Below, one piece after another: positions 34,056 to 45,400 of a stretch of DNA of 64,000 nucleotides. The notes beneath the pieces are model-generated. The model did not search any database, was not told the DNA's origin, and saw only the letters and a program-made list of their open reading frames with translations. Source of the stretch: Ehretia macrophylla (Eukaryota > Streptophyta > Magnoliopsida > Boraginales > Ehretiaceae); assembly GCA_037974665.1 (NCBI GenBank), contig CM075765.1, positions 12,078,001 to 12,142,000 on the forward strand, given 5' to 3'. The position numbers and the translations under genes are program-made. How positions within the stretch are numbered: the first letter of the stretch is position 1; every line of letters starts with the position of its first letter.

Positions 34056-35017
34056 AATTCAACAATTATTGCATTGATCCCAAAAGTGCAGAACCCTTCC
34101 TCGATGCAAGACTTTTGCCCAATTTCGTGTTGTATAATACCAGGGATCGAGTGTTCCTTACATAGCTACAAAGAGTTCTATATGATTTGTACCAACAACA
34201 ACGAATCCAATAATTAGACATGTGAAAAACATAGTACTAGTGGAAAGGTCTGCCATACTACTTTGCAAGGGCCATTAGTTAGAGACTAAATTGAAGTTTT
34301 ATGAAGATATTATAATAATTTTTTTATTTTATTCCTTTTTTTTGTCAAATTTAACATCATTTTTAACGTAGTAATCAAATAAATTACTTTTTAAAAATAA
34401 TAAAGATTTATTTAAACCATTTGAAACAATGACAACTAATTTAAAAAATAATAATAATAATGGAGACTAATGGCGGCATAATTCCCCCTTTAATGAATGC
34501 TCTTTTCTAAACAAAAAATTACAGTATGGCAGCATGAGGATTATTCTCTTTGATGATCGGCAGTAAATTTTCTTTGTATCTTGCAGTAGAGGGGGACACT
34601 TGGTTCATATTATTGCAATAATTACCCTAGGGCGATTAGGATATAAGTAATGTTGTAAAGATTGGTTGAGTAATATTCATTAAATTATGTGAATGCAATA
34701 TATATAAAAGAAAAGAAAACAAAAAATAATAATGTAAAAAAACACAAGAATTATGTGATTTAGCTATGCTTATATCTACAGAGCAAAAATATAAATTATT
34801 CACTAATGCAATAAAGAAAGAGATTACAATATTTTTGCAGTGTAAGAAAAAAACCTTCTCAATACCTTTGTCGTAACTCTCTCTCAAGTTACAATGCATT
34901 GGAACGACAATATTGCAAAGTTATTGTCTCTTTCTCAAAGCTGCAAAATGAGACTATTTATAGACGAGAAACTAGTACTACTCTTATCAAGATTAAGATA
35001 GAAACATTTTTTGTATG

Positions 35018-35654
35018 AATCATAGTAGAAGTGGGATTTTCATTTTTTAGTCTTATTGAACTTTTTTTGCCAAAGTAATATGGAAAAACACGAACCATTT
35101 GTCAATAGATAAATGCCTCATAATCTTTTCCTCTATCTGAGGCAATTAGCTAGCCACATATTTGGTGAAGAATCGCAGCCATATATTGGATGAAGTTATC
35201 CAGATAAGAAGATGACATTTAACACAGCTTTGCACATATCATGGATACATGACAAAGATCTCAGTTACTTTACCTGCCGTGTGAAGTACGTCGCTTATCA
35301 AGTGGTTATAGCTACCGACAATGGTAGTCCCGCACTTCGTTAATAATCTTATCAAATATCCTATTGATTTTCTCTTGAGTAATAAATAAAAATCGTTAAC
35401 TGTTTGACATATGTTGAGTAATGTTTAATTTTTAAAAATTTTAAAAATAATGATAATTTTCAAAAATAAGAAGGGATATATTTAAAAAAAAATTAAAAAA
35501 ATAATTTTTCGCATTATGTAAAACAATTTTAAACAAATCTTGTTTTAATTCCTTGGTCACAAGCAACTATTTTAATTTGAAGCTCTCCTTTATTATGTCA
35601 ATTACAAACATTTAGCTCTCACAAAATCAGTCTCAACAACATATCTAGCAAACC
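35018..35654 (+). promoter_or_regulatory. Promoter region of P450 gene C
   Basis: The distal part (to about 35340) matches the flanks of D (44710 onward) and F (57385 onward). The proximal part differs. A TATA-like CTTTATTATG lies at 35589-35597, about 60 bp before the first ATG at 35655. Confidence 0.5.
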
Positions 35655-36031
35655 ATGCCAGGTGTGGAATTGATCTGGGCAACAATCACAGTGTTTGCAA
35701 TTACTGCTCTCCTTGATCAGTTGTTGAGGAAGATCAAGAATAAAAGGTTACCTCCAGGTCCAAAAGGACTTCCTATTTTGGGGCATCTCCATCTTTTGGG
35801 AAAGAATCCTCATCAAGATTTGCATAAGCTAGCCAAGAAACATGGCCCCATCATGTACATGCAATTTGGATTCCTCTGCTCGTAAGACATGTACTTAGAA
35901 GCCTCAAGAAGTGGCCTACCGGCGAAAACAAGGTCGTACCTCTTGAGAAACTGTTCTGCTGCTTGAGGGGATGAAACAATGATAGTGGGTAGGCCACTTC
36001 TTGAGGCTTCTAAGTACATATCTAGCAAACC
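35655..36031 (+). repeat. Duplication-inversion at the 5' end of gene C
   Basis: 35641-35870 is a direct copy of the leader and first 71 codons of gene C (same sequence at 36018-36247, offset 377 bp). 35871-35987 is an inverted copy of C exon 1 sequence from about 36255-36372. Then about 30 bp run forward again (GGTAGGCCACTTCTTGAGGC...) into the second leader. 35888-35919 and 35987-36019 are inverted repeats able to form a hairpin. The first ATG (35655) opens a 76-codon frame ending at 35885, out of frame with the main start at 36032. Confidence 0.9.
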
Positions 36032-39000
36032 ATGCCAGGTGTGGAATTGATCTGGGCAACAATCACAGTGTTTGCAATTACTGCTCTCCTTGATCAGTTG
36101 TTGAGGAAGATCAAGAATAAAAGGTTACCTCCAGGTCCAAAAGGACTTCCTATTTTGGGGCATCTCCATCTTTTGGGAAAGAATCCTCATCAAGATTTGC
36201 ATAAGCTAGCCAAGAAACATGGCCCCATCATGTACATGCAATTTGGATTCGTACCCACTATCATTGTTTCATCCCCTCAAGCAGCAGAACAGTTTCTCAA
36301 GAGGTACGACCTTGTTTTCGCCGGTAGGCCACTTAATGAGGCTTCTAAGTACATGTCTTACGAGCAGAGGAACTTCGGCATGGCTCCATATGGTCCTTAT
36401 TGGCGAAGCATGCGCAAATTTTGCACATTAGAGTTGCTTAGTAACTTCAAAATCAATTCATTCGAATCAATGAGAAGAGAAGAGCTTGGTCTTTTGGTCG
36501 AATCACTCAAACAGGCAGCACAAGATCGCGTTATTGTCGATCTTAGTGCCAAAGTTTCATCCCTGAGTGCTGATATGACTTGCAGGATGTTGTTTGGCAA
36601 GAAGTACACAGATGAGGACTTGGGTCAAAGAGGGTTCAAAGCAGTGATGCAGGAGGTAATGGAATTATTAGCTGCTCCAAACCTTGGTGATTATTTTCCT
36701 TATCTTGGTATGCTAGACATTCAGGGATTAACAAGGCAAATGAAGGCTATAAGAAAGCTTTTTGATGCATTCTTGGAGAAAATAATAGAGGAACATGAAC
36801 AAAAAAGGAACCAAGGTCAAACAAAGGACTTTGTTGACACCATGCTCGCTATTATGGAATCTGGAGAAGCTGAATTTCGACTTGATCGGAGCCTTGTTAA
36901 AGCCAATTTGCTGGTAGGTAGAAGTAATTAATAGAATCCACCTGATTATATGCCATCTGATTAATTTCTTTCTGCATCTGCTCTTTGATGTTCTTTAGTT
37001 GATAGATTTCATAAATGGTCCCCAGTCTTTACACCTTTCTTTAATTTCGTTCTCGTTATTTTAAAAGTAACACGTAGTCTTCAAAGATTGCAAAAATATT
37101 CAATTAATAATGGAGTTCGTTATTTTTTTTACGGATTTTTCGAGATTTGTCTTTCTTCGAAAAAGATTTTAGTACCTAATAGTTACACTCTCTTTCATTT
37201 TCGTCCCTATTGGTTCATCGTTTTTTTACGGATTTTTCGAGATTTGTCTTTCTTAGAAAAAGATTTTAGTACCTAATAGTTACACTTTCTTTCATTTTCG
37301 TCCTTATTGGTTCGAAAGTAGCACACTTAGTCCTAAATTTTGTAAAAAGTTTCAGTTTTGTCTCTATATTTTTGTAATTTGCACATGAAACTTTGGGTAG
37401 ATTGAAAAACAGTTAAAACATTAAGGATTATATTAAAAAAAATTATAAACTTTATAGATTAAGCGTGTCATTTTTGTAACAATAAAGATTAAATTGAAAA
37501 AAAAAGTGTAAATATATATTAAGACCAAGCACATCACTTTTTAAATAATAAGGATGAAAATGGAAAAAAAACGTAACAACATTAAAGACAATTTGTGAAA
37601 TTTGCTCTTCTTTTGTTCAATAGTCTAGTTTTGAAGGTCTAAAACTAGGAAGAAAATATGGTTCAGAATCAATTTTTAAACAATATAGATGAAAATGGAA
37701 AAAAACGTAACAACATTAAAGACAATTTGTGAAATTTTCTCTTCGTTTGTTCAGTAGTCTAGTTCTGAAGGTCTAAAACTAGGAAGAAAATATGGTTTGG
37801 GATCAATTTTTAAACAATATAGATGAAATGGAAAAAAACGTAACAACATTAAAGACAATTTGTGAAATTTGCTCTTCTTTTTTTCAATAGTCTAGTTTTG
37901 AAGGTCTAAAACTAGGAAGAAAATATGGTTCAGAATCAATTTTTAAACAATATAGATGAAAATGGAAAAAAACGTAACAACATTAAAGACAATTTGTGAA
38001 ATTTTCTCTTCGTTTGTTCAGTAGTCTAGTTCTGAAGGTCTAAAACTAGGAAGAAAATATGGTTTGGGATCAATTTTTAAACAATATAGATGAAATGGAA
38101 AAAAACGTAACAACATTAAAGACAATTTGTGAAATTTGCTCTTCGTTTGTTCAGTAGTCTAGTTCTGAAGGTCTAAAACTAGGAAGAAAATATGGTTTGG
38201 GATCAATTTTTAAAAAATATAGATGAAATGGAAAAAAACGTAACAACATTAAAGACAATTTGTGAAATTTGCTCTTCGTTTGTTCAGTAGTCTAGTTCTG
38301 AAGGTCTAAAACTAGGAAGAAAATATGGATTGGAATCAATATTTAAACAATATAGATGAAAATGGAAAAAAACGTAACAACATTAAAGACAATTTGTGAA
38401 ATTTGCTCTTCATTTGTTCAGTAGTCTAGTTCTGAAGGTCTAAAACTAGGAAGAAAATATGGTTTGGAATTTGTGGCAGAAATTCAAGGATTTAGAGTTA
38501 AGCCTGAAATTTTGTTGAGATATTATTATTTTTCTGAACCCTATATTATTTTTCTTTTTTTTTCCTCCTAGGTAACCCTATATTCTTTTGGTAAAAAAAT
38601 GTTTTAAATATCCAACATAATTTAGTAAAATTATTCACATTTCAGTTGCCTGAACTACAAGGAATTTGATCGCCTTATATATTCATTCACAGAGCTCTTA
38701 TTCTTATACTTTGAAATGCTTCTTTACAACACTTTAATCACTCAACAAATCTTCACGGCAGGACATCTTTGGAGCTGCATTGGACACCTCAGCAGCAACA
38801 ATTGAGTGGACTCTCTCAGAACTCCTAAAACACTCGCGGGTCATGAAGAAAGTTCAAGAAGAACTGAAAAAAATTGTAGGAGTGAATAGGATGGTAGAAG
38901 AGTCGGACTTGGATAGCCTGGAGTACTTGAATATGGTGGTGAAAGAATCCTTCAGGCTCCACCCCGTGGCGCCATTGCTTCTTCCTCATGAGGCCATGGA

Positions 39001-39376
39001 AGATTGCACGGTTGATGGATTCGATATAGCAAAGAAATCAAGAATTATCATAAATGTATGGGCAATTGGACGAGATCCCAATGTATGGAATGATCCAGAG
39101 AAGTTCATCCCTGAAAGATTTATTGGCAACAATATAGATGTTCGGGGACGTGATTTTGAGCTAATTCTGTTTGGTTCAGGCAGAAGAAGTTGTCCCGGCA
39201 TGCAGCTTGGCCTCACCGTTATTCGGCTAGTAATAGCACAATTAGTGCATTGCTTTGATTGGGAGCTTCCATATGATATGATGCCCACAGCTTTGGACAT
39301 GACTGAACATTTTGGTCTTGTAGTGTCAAGGGCCAAACATATAACAGCTATACCAAATTATAGATTACAAATATGA
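36032..39376 (+). CDS. Cytochrome P450 (CYP736A-like), gene C
   Basis: Exons 36032-36913 and 38762-39376; intron 1848 bp with donor CTG|GTAGGT and acceptor GGCAG|GAC, phase 0; 498 codons, normal length for a CYP71-clan enzyme. Residues 5-24 form the N-terminal membrane anchor; the hinge R-L-P-P-G-P is at 31-36. The C-helix W-R-S-M-R follows near 124-128. Exon 2 opens with the I-helix [10 protein letters not shown] (295-304), then E-S-F-R (356-359), P-E-R-F, and haem loop [10 protein letters not shown] with Cys438. The residue before the loop is Leu instead of the Pro in the other copies. Such enzymes take electrons from P450 reductase at the ER to oxidise a small molecule; the substrate is not evident. 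The start at 36032 is preceded by a duplicated leader and an out-of-frame 76-codon frame. Retention of the intron would give a stop six codons past the donor. Confidence 0.9.
37127..37310 (+). repeat. 91-bp tandem duplication in the gene C intron
   Basis: Two copies of a unit containing ATTTTTCGAGATTTGTCTTT (about 37135 and 37229). Gene A has at least the second copy in the window; E and F have one. Confidence 0.65.
37534..38468 (+). repeat. 133/134-bp intronic minisatellite, 7 copies
   Basis: Cores ACGTAACAACATTAAAGAC at about 37571, 37705, 37838, 37972, 38105, 38238 and 38372, a 133-134 bp period. Units 1 and 3 share CAATAGTCTAGTTTTGAAGG and GGTTCAGAATC; units 2 and 4 share GAAATTTTCTCTTCG. 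So the first four form an A-B-A-B array of 267-bp dimers. Confidence 0.92.
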
Positions 39377-39737
39377 TATGACCTCATCACTATTTCATTA
39401 TGATATGATGCCTTGCTACGTCATCACTATTTCATACTCATTTACTATATTGGTTTCTAGTACTTTTAAATATCTTATAATGGTTGTCCTTGCAGCGAGC
39501 CTTATTTTTATCTGTTTGATTGTTTTTCGTTTTTTTCTTTTTTTTGGATGCCTAGTAGTCCTAGAAGGACTTGGTCACATTATGGCAAAAGATTGAGAAT
39601 AGCACTCTTTAATGAATTACAAAGCTGACCATGCCCTTTGTTAAAGTTAATACCCTTCTTGTAATTAGTAGTTTTAATTTTATCAACTTTCCTAATTTAG
39701 TGTTTTAATTTGGTTGTAATTACGGAATTGATTTGTA

Positions 39738-42700
39738 ATGTATCCTAGTGGGAGATATGTTTCCAATCATTGGATGAGTATACGTCATGGTTGGCAGTTG
39801 GGCGTACACATATTTAGCTATATAACAATGGGTAAAAATTCAATCCAATCTCAATATAGACTATCTAGTTTAATTCATTAATATTATACAAGTTATTCGT
39901 TAATGCAAATGAAACTAACTTAAATATATTTTATAATTGTTAACTGATTTGTACCTACTGTTGCATCCATATGAGAGTTCAAGAACATCCTTGCTGATGG
40001 GTTCACGAGCCCGTGGGTCACATATGTAGAGGTTCGACCAGACATCAAGGAACGATGGTTTCACTCGTTTGAGGTATATATAAAAATTAATGCAATAAAT
40101 ATTTGTTATATTTTATATATATTATTTATGCATTCATATTTGTATTAACTTATGTATATGTTTTTCTTCTTTGTGATTATAGGAGCCCGGACATAAGGAG
40201 ACATTTCCGTCAAAAAGACGTAGATAGGTTGAAGGACCAATTACATAAGGTGCATAGAGAAAACAAGAGGCCTAGTTGGACTATTGACGTAAACTAGGAC
40301 TAGATGAAGATAAAATGGGAGACTGATATATGGAGTGAAATATCTAAATAGAATAAGAAAAATAGGGAGAAAAACACTTTGGTCGACTACGTGGGTATCA
40401 CCCCCTTTCATGGGATCAAAAGAAAGATGGTATGTGAAACCAATTAACTAATTAAATTCAATATATAAATTAATTAATTTATTTTATGTCCTATATATGT
40501 TCTTACTAATTATAAAATTAATAATACAGGAGGAGACAAAAGGTTGCCCAATGTCCCTGATCGAGATTTTCAAGGTAGCCTACAATAAAGGGGAGGGTGA
40601 TAATGTTCAATACTTTGACAATAAGACTGTTAAGATGATATTAAGTATTTATATTGTATAGTCGTACATTACAAATATGTTTTTAATTTAATAAGAATAC
40701 TAAGTTTTTCACATTTTTGTCTTTACAGAAGCGATATAATGAGATGCTCTAGTAGTGTGAGGCTGCGAGGCAAGCCGATCCCATGGTACCGCAAATGAAA
40801 CCCAACGAGATTTTCTTTGAGGCAGTTGGCGAGTCAAAAAATGGGCGTGTTTATGGATTCAACTGGCAAGGGGTCCACATTGGTCGGGTAGCACACGATG
40901 TGTGACGCCTGAGATCTTAGCCGTACTTTAAGTCATTATTGTATCCACTATTTGTGCATTTCTTCTGTGATTTACTTGTTACTTTATGTGGTTACTATTC
41001 ATTCCGTTCTTCAACTGCTTAACTATCTTGAATTAGCATTTTTCTTAAATCATATTAATTGTTTTAGGAATGAGAAAAATGTGCGTTTGAGCTAAATGCA
41101 TTAGGAGCCTTCGTTTAGAAAATATTTTAGCAAACTAGTGAATAGTGTTACGTAACTAAACTAGGTGTTTTAATTAGCTAACATTAATTGCACAATTAGG
41201 ACTTATTTCTAACTAGCTAAACTCCTTTTAATAGTCAATATGTGCACCTAACTTGACCCCACCCTTTATATTGCTCAACATACACATAAAAAGCTTATAA
41301 AAACAAAAAACAAAATAAGAGAGCAATGCTGAAAACACTGTAGCAGGGCCGAAAATCAGCATAGGAGGAGAATGAGAGATTTTTGCTCAACAAATCCTCA
41401 TTCCAAGCCAAGCCAAGCTAGGTGCAAGTGGTTTAGGGTGTTTACTAGCCTCCTAGGAGCTCTTACGTGCAATAGGTGAGGGATTTCATACCTATTTTTG
41501 CATTTGAAAAATATGACAATTTTCTTGAATTCTTAGATTTGCTATCAAATACTTATGCAATGCTTAAATATGCTTATGTATGTTGTATATAAGTACTAGA
41601 AAACTAATTTATCATATTGTTTCATATTTTAAACGGTTGAAATTATTTGTTGATCGTATGACATGAATAGTGACGGAAAAACTAGGGTTTTGCGTAATCG
41701 GACCTTATAGCTTGAATTAATGGTTCTAATAGATGCTTTAGGTGCTAATGAAAGTAGTGTAAAGGCCCCGTAGGGTTTAATTGCTCATAACCTATCAAAA
41801 GCTTGAAATAACCGACTTTTAGAAAAAGGTTTTGGGGTTATCGCAAATCCGGGTTGAATTGGCCATCACTTTTGGTATTCCTAGGCTAAGTAGACTCTAG
41901 TTATGCTTTGCTAGCTTCCGTTTGGGTCCCGGGTGAGGTTCGTGTAGTACAAAGTCAAAAGAGGAAAATTGAAACTTTCGGGCTAAATGCGGGTAATTAG
42001 GTGACTTTGAGGGTCCTAAGGGTGCCTAAGGGGTTAAATAGGAGCATGGAATAGACCACTCACGAATCTAGAACTGTAACATGAGTTTGGAAGAAAAACG
42101 GTTTGAGTTACAAAGGGGTTTGAGTACAATTTTGATTATCTCACACTTCTAAGACCTTGACATGACTCCTTGTGTGTTTAAATGTGATTTCAAGATGTTT
42201 TGGAGCTTTTGGTGTAGTTCTATGTGAATCTTGATTATGCCCCTTTGTAATTTGCTTAATTGTTATATGAAATTACTTTTTTTTCTAACTGTTTCGAGGA
42301 CAACCTACTTTGTTGTTTCTCCCATGTGTTATTGCTTCTATTGTTATTGTTATATTACCATTGATAAGTGCATTGCATAGTAGTTGTGCAACCATAGTGT
42401 CAGGTGTGGTTGTATTGAATATCGGCTAGGCGGCAACGGGCTTGCCAGTAGATATTCGATCTTCGTGCCCTAGTCTCTTACTTACCTGGTCCGGAGATTG
42501 CCAGGGGGTGTTGGGTCGTAGGATTATCGGGGTACATCCGGAGTACACCCACTGGAGTGATTGGGGATTTGCCGACATATTGATCGTGGTTCGTGGCTCG
42601 TGGTTCGTGATCGAAGTTAAGAGAATTCTGGAGTGTTGGGGTTAAGTGTATCGTATCCTTTGATATATGTGGTTATCTACTGTTTCAAATGTACTTTACT

Positions 42701-44278
42701 TGTCTTCTTGTTCAATTGTTATAACTGTTGCAGTGCACATCCCGGGTAGTTCTTATCCCTCACTGGGCAATAGTGGTTGCTCATACCTCGCTAACATGTT
42801 TCAGAAGACGCTGAAGTTGAACCCCAACTAGATTTGGTAGATGGTGAAGAATAGGAGGTCTAGACTGATCAACTACCGTAGTTGTAGTGTCTAGTTGGTT
42901 GAGGTGGATTTATGGTTCTTGTTGTAATGTAGGGACCTTGTTTGCTCTACTTTATGTCCTATTTTGTAGCCTAGGTACTTATGTACATGTTGTGTGGTTG
43001 TAAGCTGAATACTAGATGATTATGGTAGAAGGCATAAAACTATGGCATGTAATAACTTATGTTTCTACTTCTAGCTACTTTGCATGCTTGAGTGTGAATG
43101 TTAGGATGTAAGGTTGTTTTCAATTCATAAGAATGTTTAAAGGCTATTATAGAGTGGCATGATAAGCGGTTTTGCAAAGAAAATATATTGTGAATGCATG
43201 CTTGTGTGTATCTAAACTGTTTGTATGTCTTAAGGCTCAGATGACCTTAAAGTTGGGATCTTTATTTTGGAAATGACTTTATTGTTGATCTATAGCTTAT
43301 TGAATGCTTACAGGTTTTCAAAATGTCCACATTACAGGGAAGACTCTGTCCGCTTTTTCCTAAAATTTTGAGACCGGGTTAGAATTGGGTTGAGAATAGC
43401 ATGGTTATTAGAGCATCCGGTCTCGTGAGGGATCGGGGCGTAACATGATGTCCTTGCCATTTTTCCCAGTCTCACACAGCGAGACGTCAATGCTACTGTC
43501 ACTCAGGCGATAGAGGCCAAGAGGCCAATGCTTGAGGAGTAGCAGCGGCGTTTTGTCGAGGAGTAGCATGCCGATTAGTAGAAGCTCAAGCAACAAGGGC
43601 AAACGTGCGAAAAGTAGCAACATCTGATGTAATAATAGTGTTAGCTAGAGGCCGAGATGCAGCGTTAGATGGCTGAGCATATGGCCTTGATGTAGAAGAT
43701 ACGTGAGGAGATCAGCGACTTGCACGACAACCACCTACCTTGTGATCAAGACCAGCCGGGCAATCAGTAGATTCTAGGCTTTTGATAAATTTAAAAAATT
43801 AATTGTTGTACATTATTTTACATTTTTTGTAAATATTAATATTTGGATTTTAAATATTTTATTTTTATTGTTATTTTTATTGTTTTTTATTATTATATTT
43901 TTATTTTATAAATTTTATATTTTTTTAACAAAATAAAAAAATTAAAATGAGATGGAATTGTAACAAACAATTTGCAATGGCCTGGCGACGGAAGCCGGCG
44001 ACAGATGATAATAAAATTTTAATTTTTAGAAGGATTGACGAAGAAATTAAAAAAATAATTACGAATAATAAAAATATATTGGTGACAGATTAGTAACAGA
44101 ACTTTGCAACAAAATGGCGATTGATATCGAAAAAATAAATATTTAATGTTTTTCTAATTTGTCAACGACATGAAGGGTTAATTTGGCCACTAAATCTGAC
44201 ACGACGTCCAAATTTTCATCACCCGTATTCTTAGGCCACAGAAAGTGACCGTCGCCCTTCCCCTTTTTTCTTGTAGTG
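39738..44278 (+). mobile_element. Left-truncated CACTA transposon between C and D
   Basis: The right end is CTTGTAGTG at 44270-44278 (inverse of CACTACAAG). The left end lacks a CACTA terminus and is fused to the gene C 3' flank at about 39737. Pieces of a Transposase_24 (plant En/Spm-type) protein read in order: R-R-H-F-R-Q-K-D-V-D-R, K-K-N-R-E-K, G-C-P-M-S-L-I-E-I-F-K, then N-E-I-F-F-E-A-V-G-E...G-R-V-Y-G-F. Stops interrupt it. A solo LTR (40901-43445) sits inside. The same truncated element without the LTR lies at 54985-56951. Confidence 0.8.
40901..43445 (+). mobile_element. Solo LTR of a Ty3/gypsy element
   Basis: 2545 bp, ends TGTGACGCC and GGGGCGTAACA, flanked by CGATG (40896-40900) and TGATG (43446-43450), a 5-bp target duplication with one change. 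The paralogous site near 56150 is empty. Its length and GGGGCGTRACA end resemble the LTR of the 19847-29665 element, so a related Tekay/Del-like family is likely. No internal region remains. Confidence 0.8.
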
Positions 44279-45400
44279 AAAGAAAAGATATTGGAACACT
44301 TGGTTCATATTATTGCAATATTTACATGAGGGTGCTTAGGATATAGATCATGTTACACTGATTGGTTGAGTAAATTACTTGAATGCAGTAGAGATAGAGA
44401 AGACAAGAAAACAAGAAAAAAAAAATGCTCTACATATAAGAATTATGTGATTCACCATGCCTATATCTATAGAGCAACAAAATAAACTATTCACTATCGT
44501 AATGAAGAAAGAGATTACAATATTTTTCAATGCAAGAAAAAAGGTTTGTCAATACCTATGCTAACTCTCTCTCAAGTTACAATGAAATGGAACTACTATA
44601 TTGCAAAGTTTCTATCTCTATTTTAAAGCTGCAAAATGAGACTATTTATAGAAGAGAAATTAACACTATTCTGATCAAGATTAAGATAAGAACATTTTTA
44701 GTAATAGTCATCATAGTAGAAGTGGGATTTTCATTTTTTAGTCTTATTGAACCCTTTTTTTTCCAACGTAATATGGAAAAACACGAACCATTTGTCAATA
44801 GATAAATGCCTCATAATCTTTTCCTCTATCTGAGGCAATTAGCTAGCCACATATTTGGTGAAGAATCGTAGCCATAGGATGAAGTTATCGAGATAAGAAG
44901 AAGATATTTAACACAGATTTGCACATATCATGGATACATGACAAAGATCTCAGGTATTTTACCTGCCGTGTGACGTAAGTCACTTATCAAGTTGTTAGCT
45001 AACAACAAAGGTGGTGGCATGCGCAGTGGCTTGGTTAAGTAATCCACAAACTCTTGAATTCACTTGGTTTACAGGTGTGGACCACCTATGTTCATAATCT
45101 TAACAAAGTTCCTATCAGTTTTCTCCTATTTCACTCTAAGGCTGACTCGATTAGATCTAACAGTGAAAGTTTAGCTTTTGAACTATAATTTTTTTTTTGG
45201 TCAAAATTCTAAGACTTCAACATTAGAGTTTTAGTTCGAAGAAATGTTAAACAAAAGTTATTTGACTGTATATGTTGGACAATGTTAAATTTTTATAGCT
45301 TTCCCAACAAATCCAATTTGACCAAAAAATCTGTTTATAAGTAAGTACAAACATTTCGTTCCAAAAAAATCAGTTTTAACAACATATCAAACAAACCACG
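44279..45400 (+). promoter_or_regulatory. 5' flank of pseudogene D
   Basis: Close match to 56952-58085 before gene F. A TATA-like TTTATAAG lies at 45334-45341, about 62 bp before the former start at 45401. No other gene seen. Confidence 0.55.

Larger units (their letters stand above)
32294..35017 (+). repeat. Tandem duplication, unit 2
   Basis: Second copy of 30098-32293, enlarged by a 543-bp insertion at 33513-34055 and with small indels, such as loss of the TA run and of the AGAAAAGAAGGAG stretch. Its 3' end runs directly into the gene C promoter. Confidence 0.85.

Noticed and set aside
35655-35885. 76-codon P450-like frame as a separate gene
   Set aside because: It is the truncated duplicate of the gene C N-terminus; it has no catalytic part and runs into inverted sequence.
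36032-36931. Exon 1 frames read through the donor as 298-299-codon complete proteins (C, E, F)
   Set aside because: The GTAGGT donor and the following exon 2 with acceptor give a full-length P450; the short tail V-G-R-S-N is intron sequence.
40103-40297. 64-codon frame (and 55354-55548) as a host gene
   Set aside because: Contains a Transposase_24-type segment inside a CACTA remnant.
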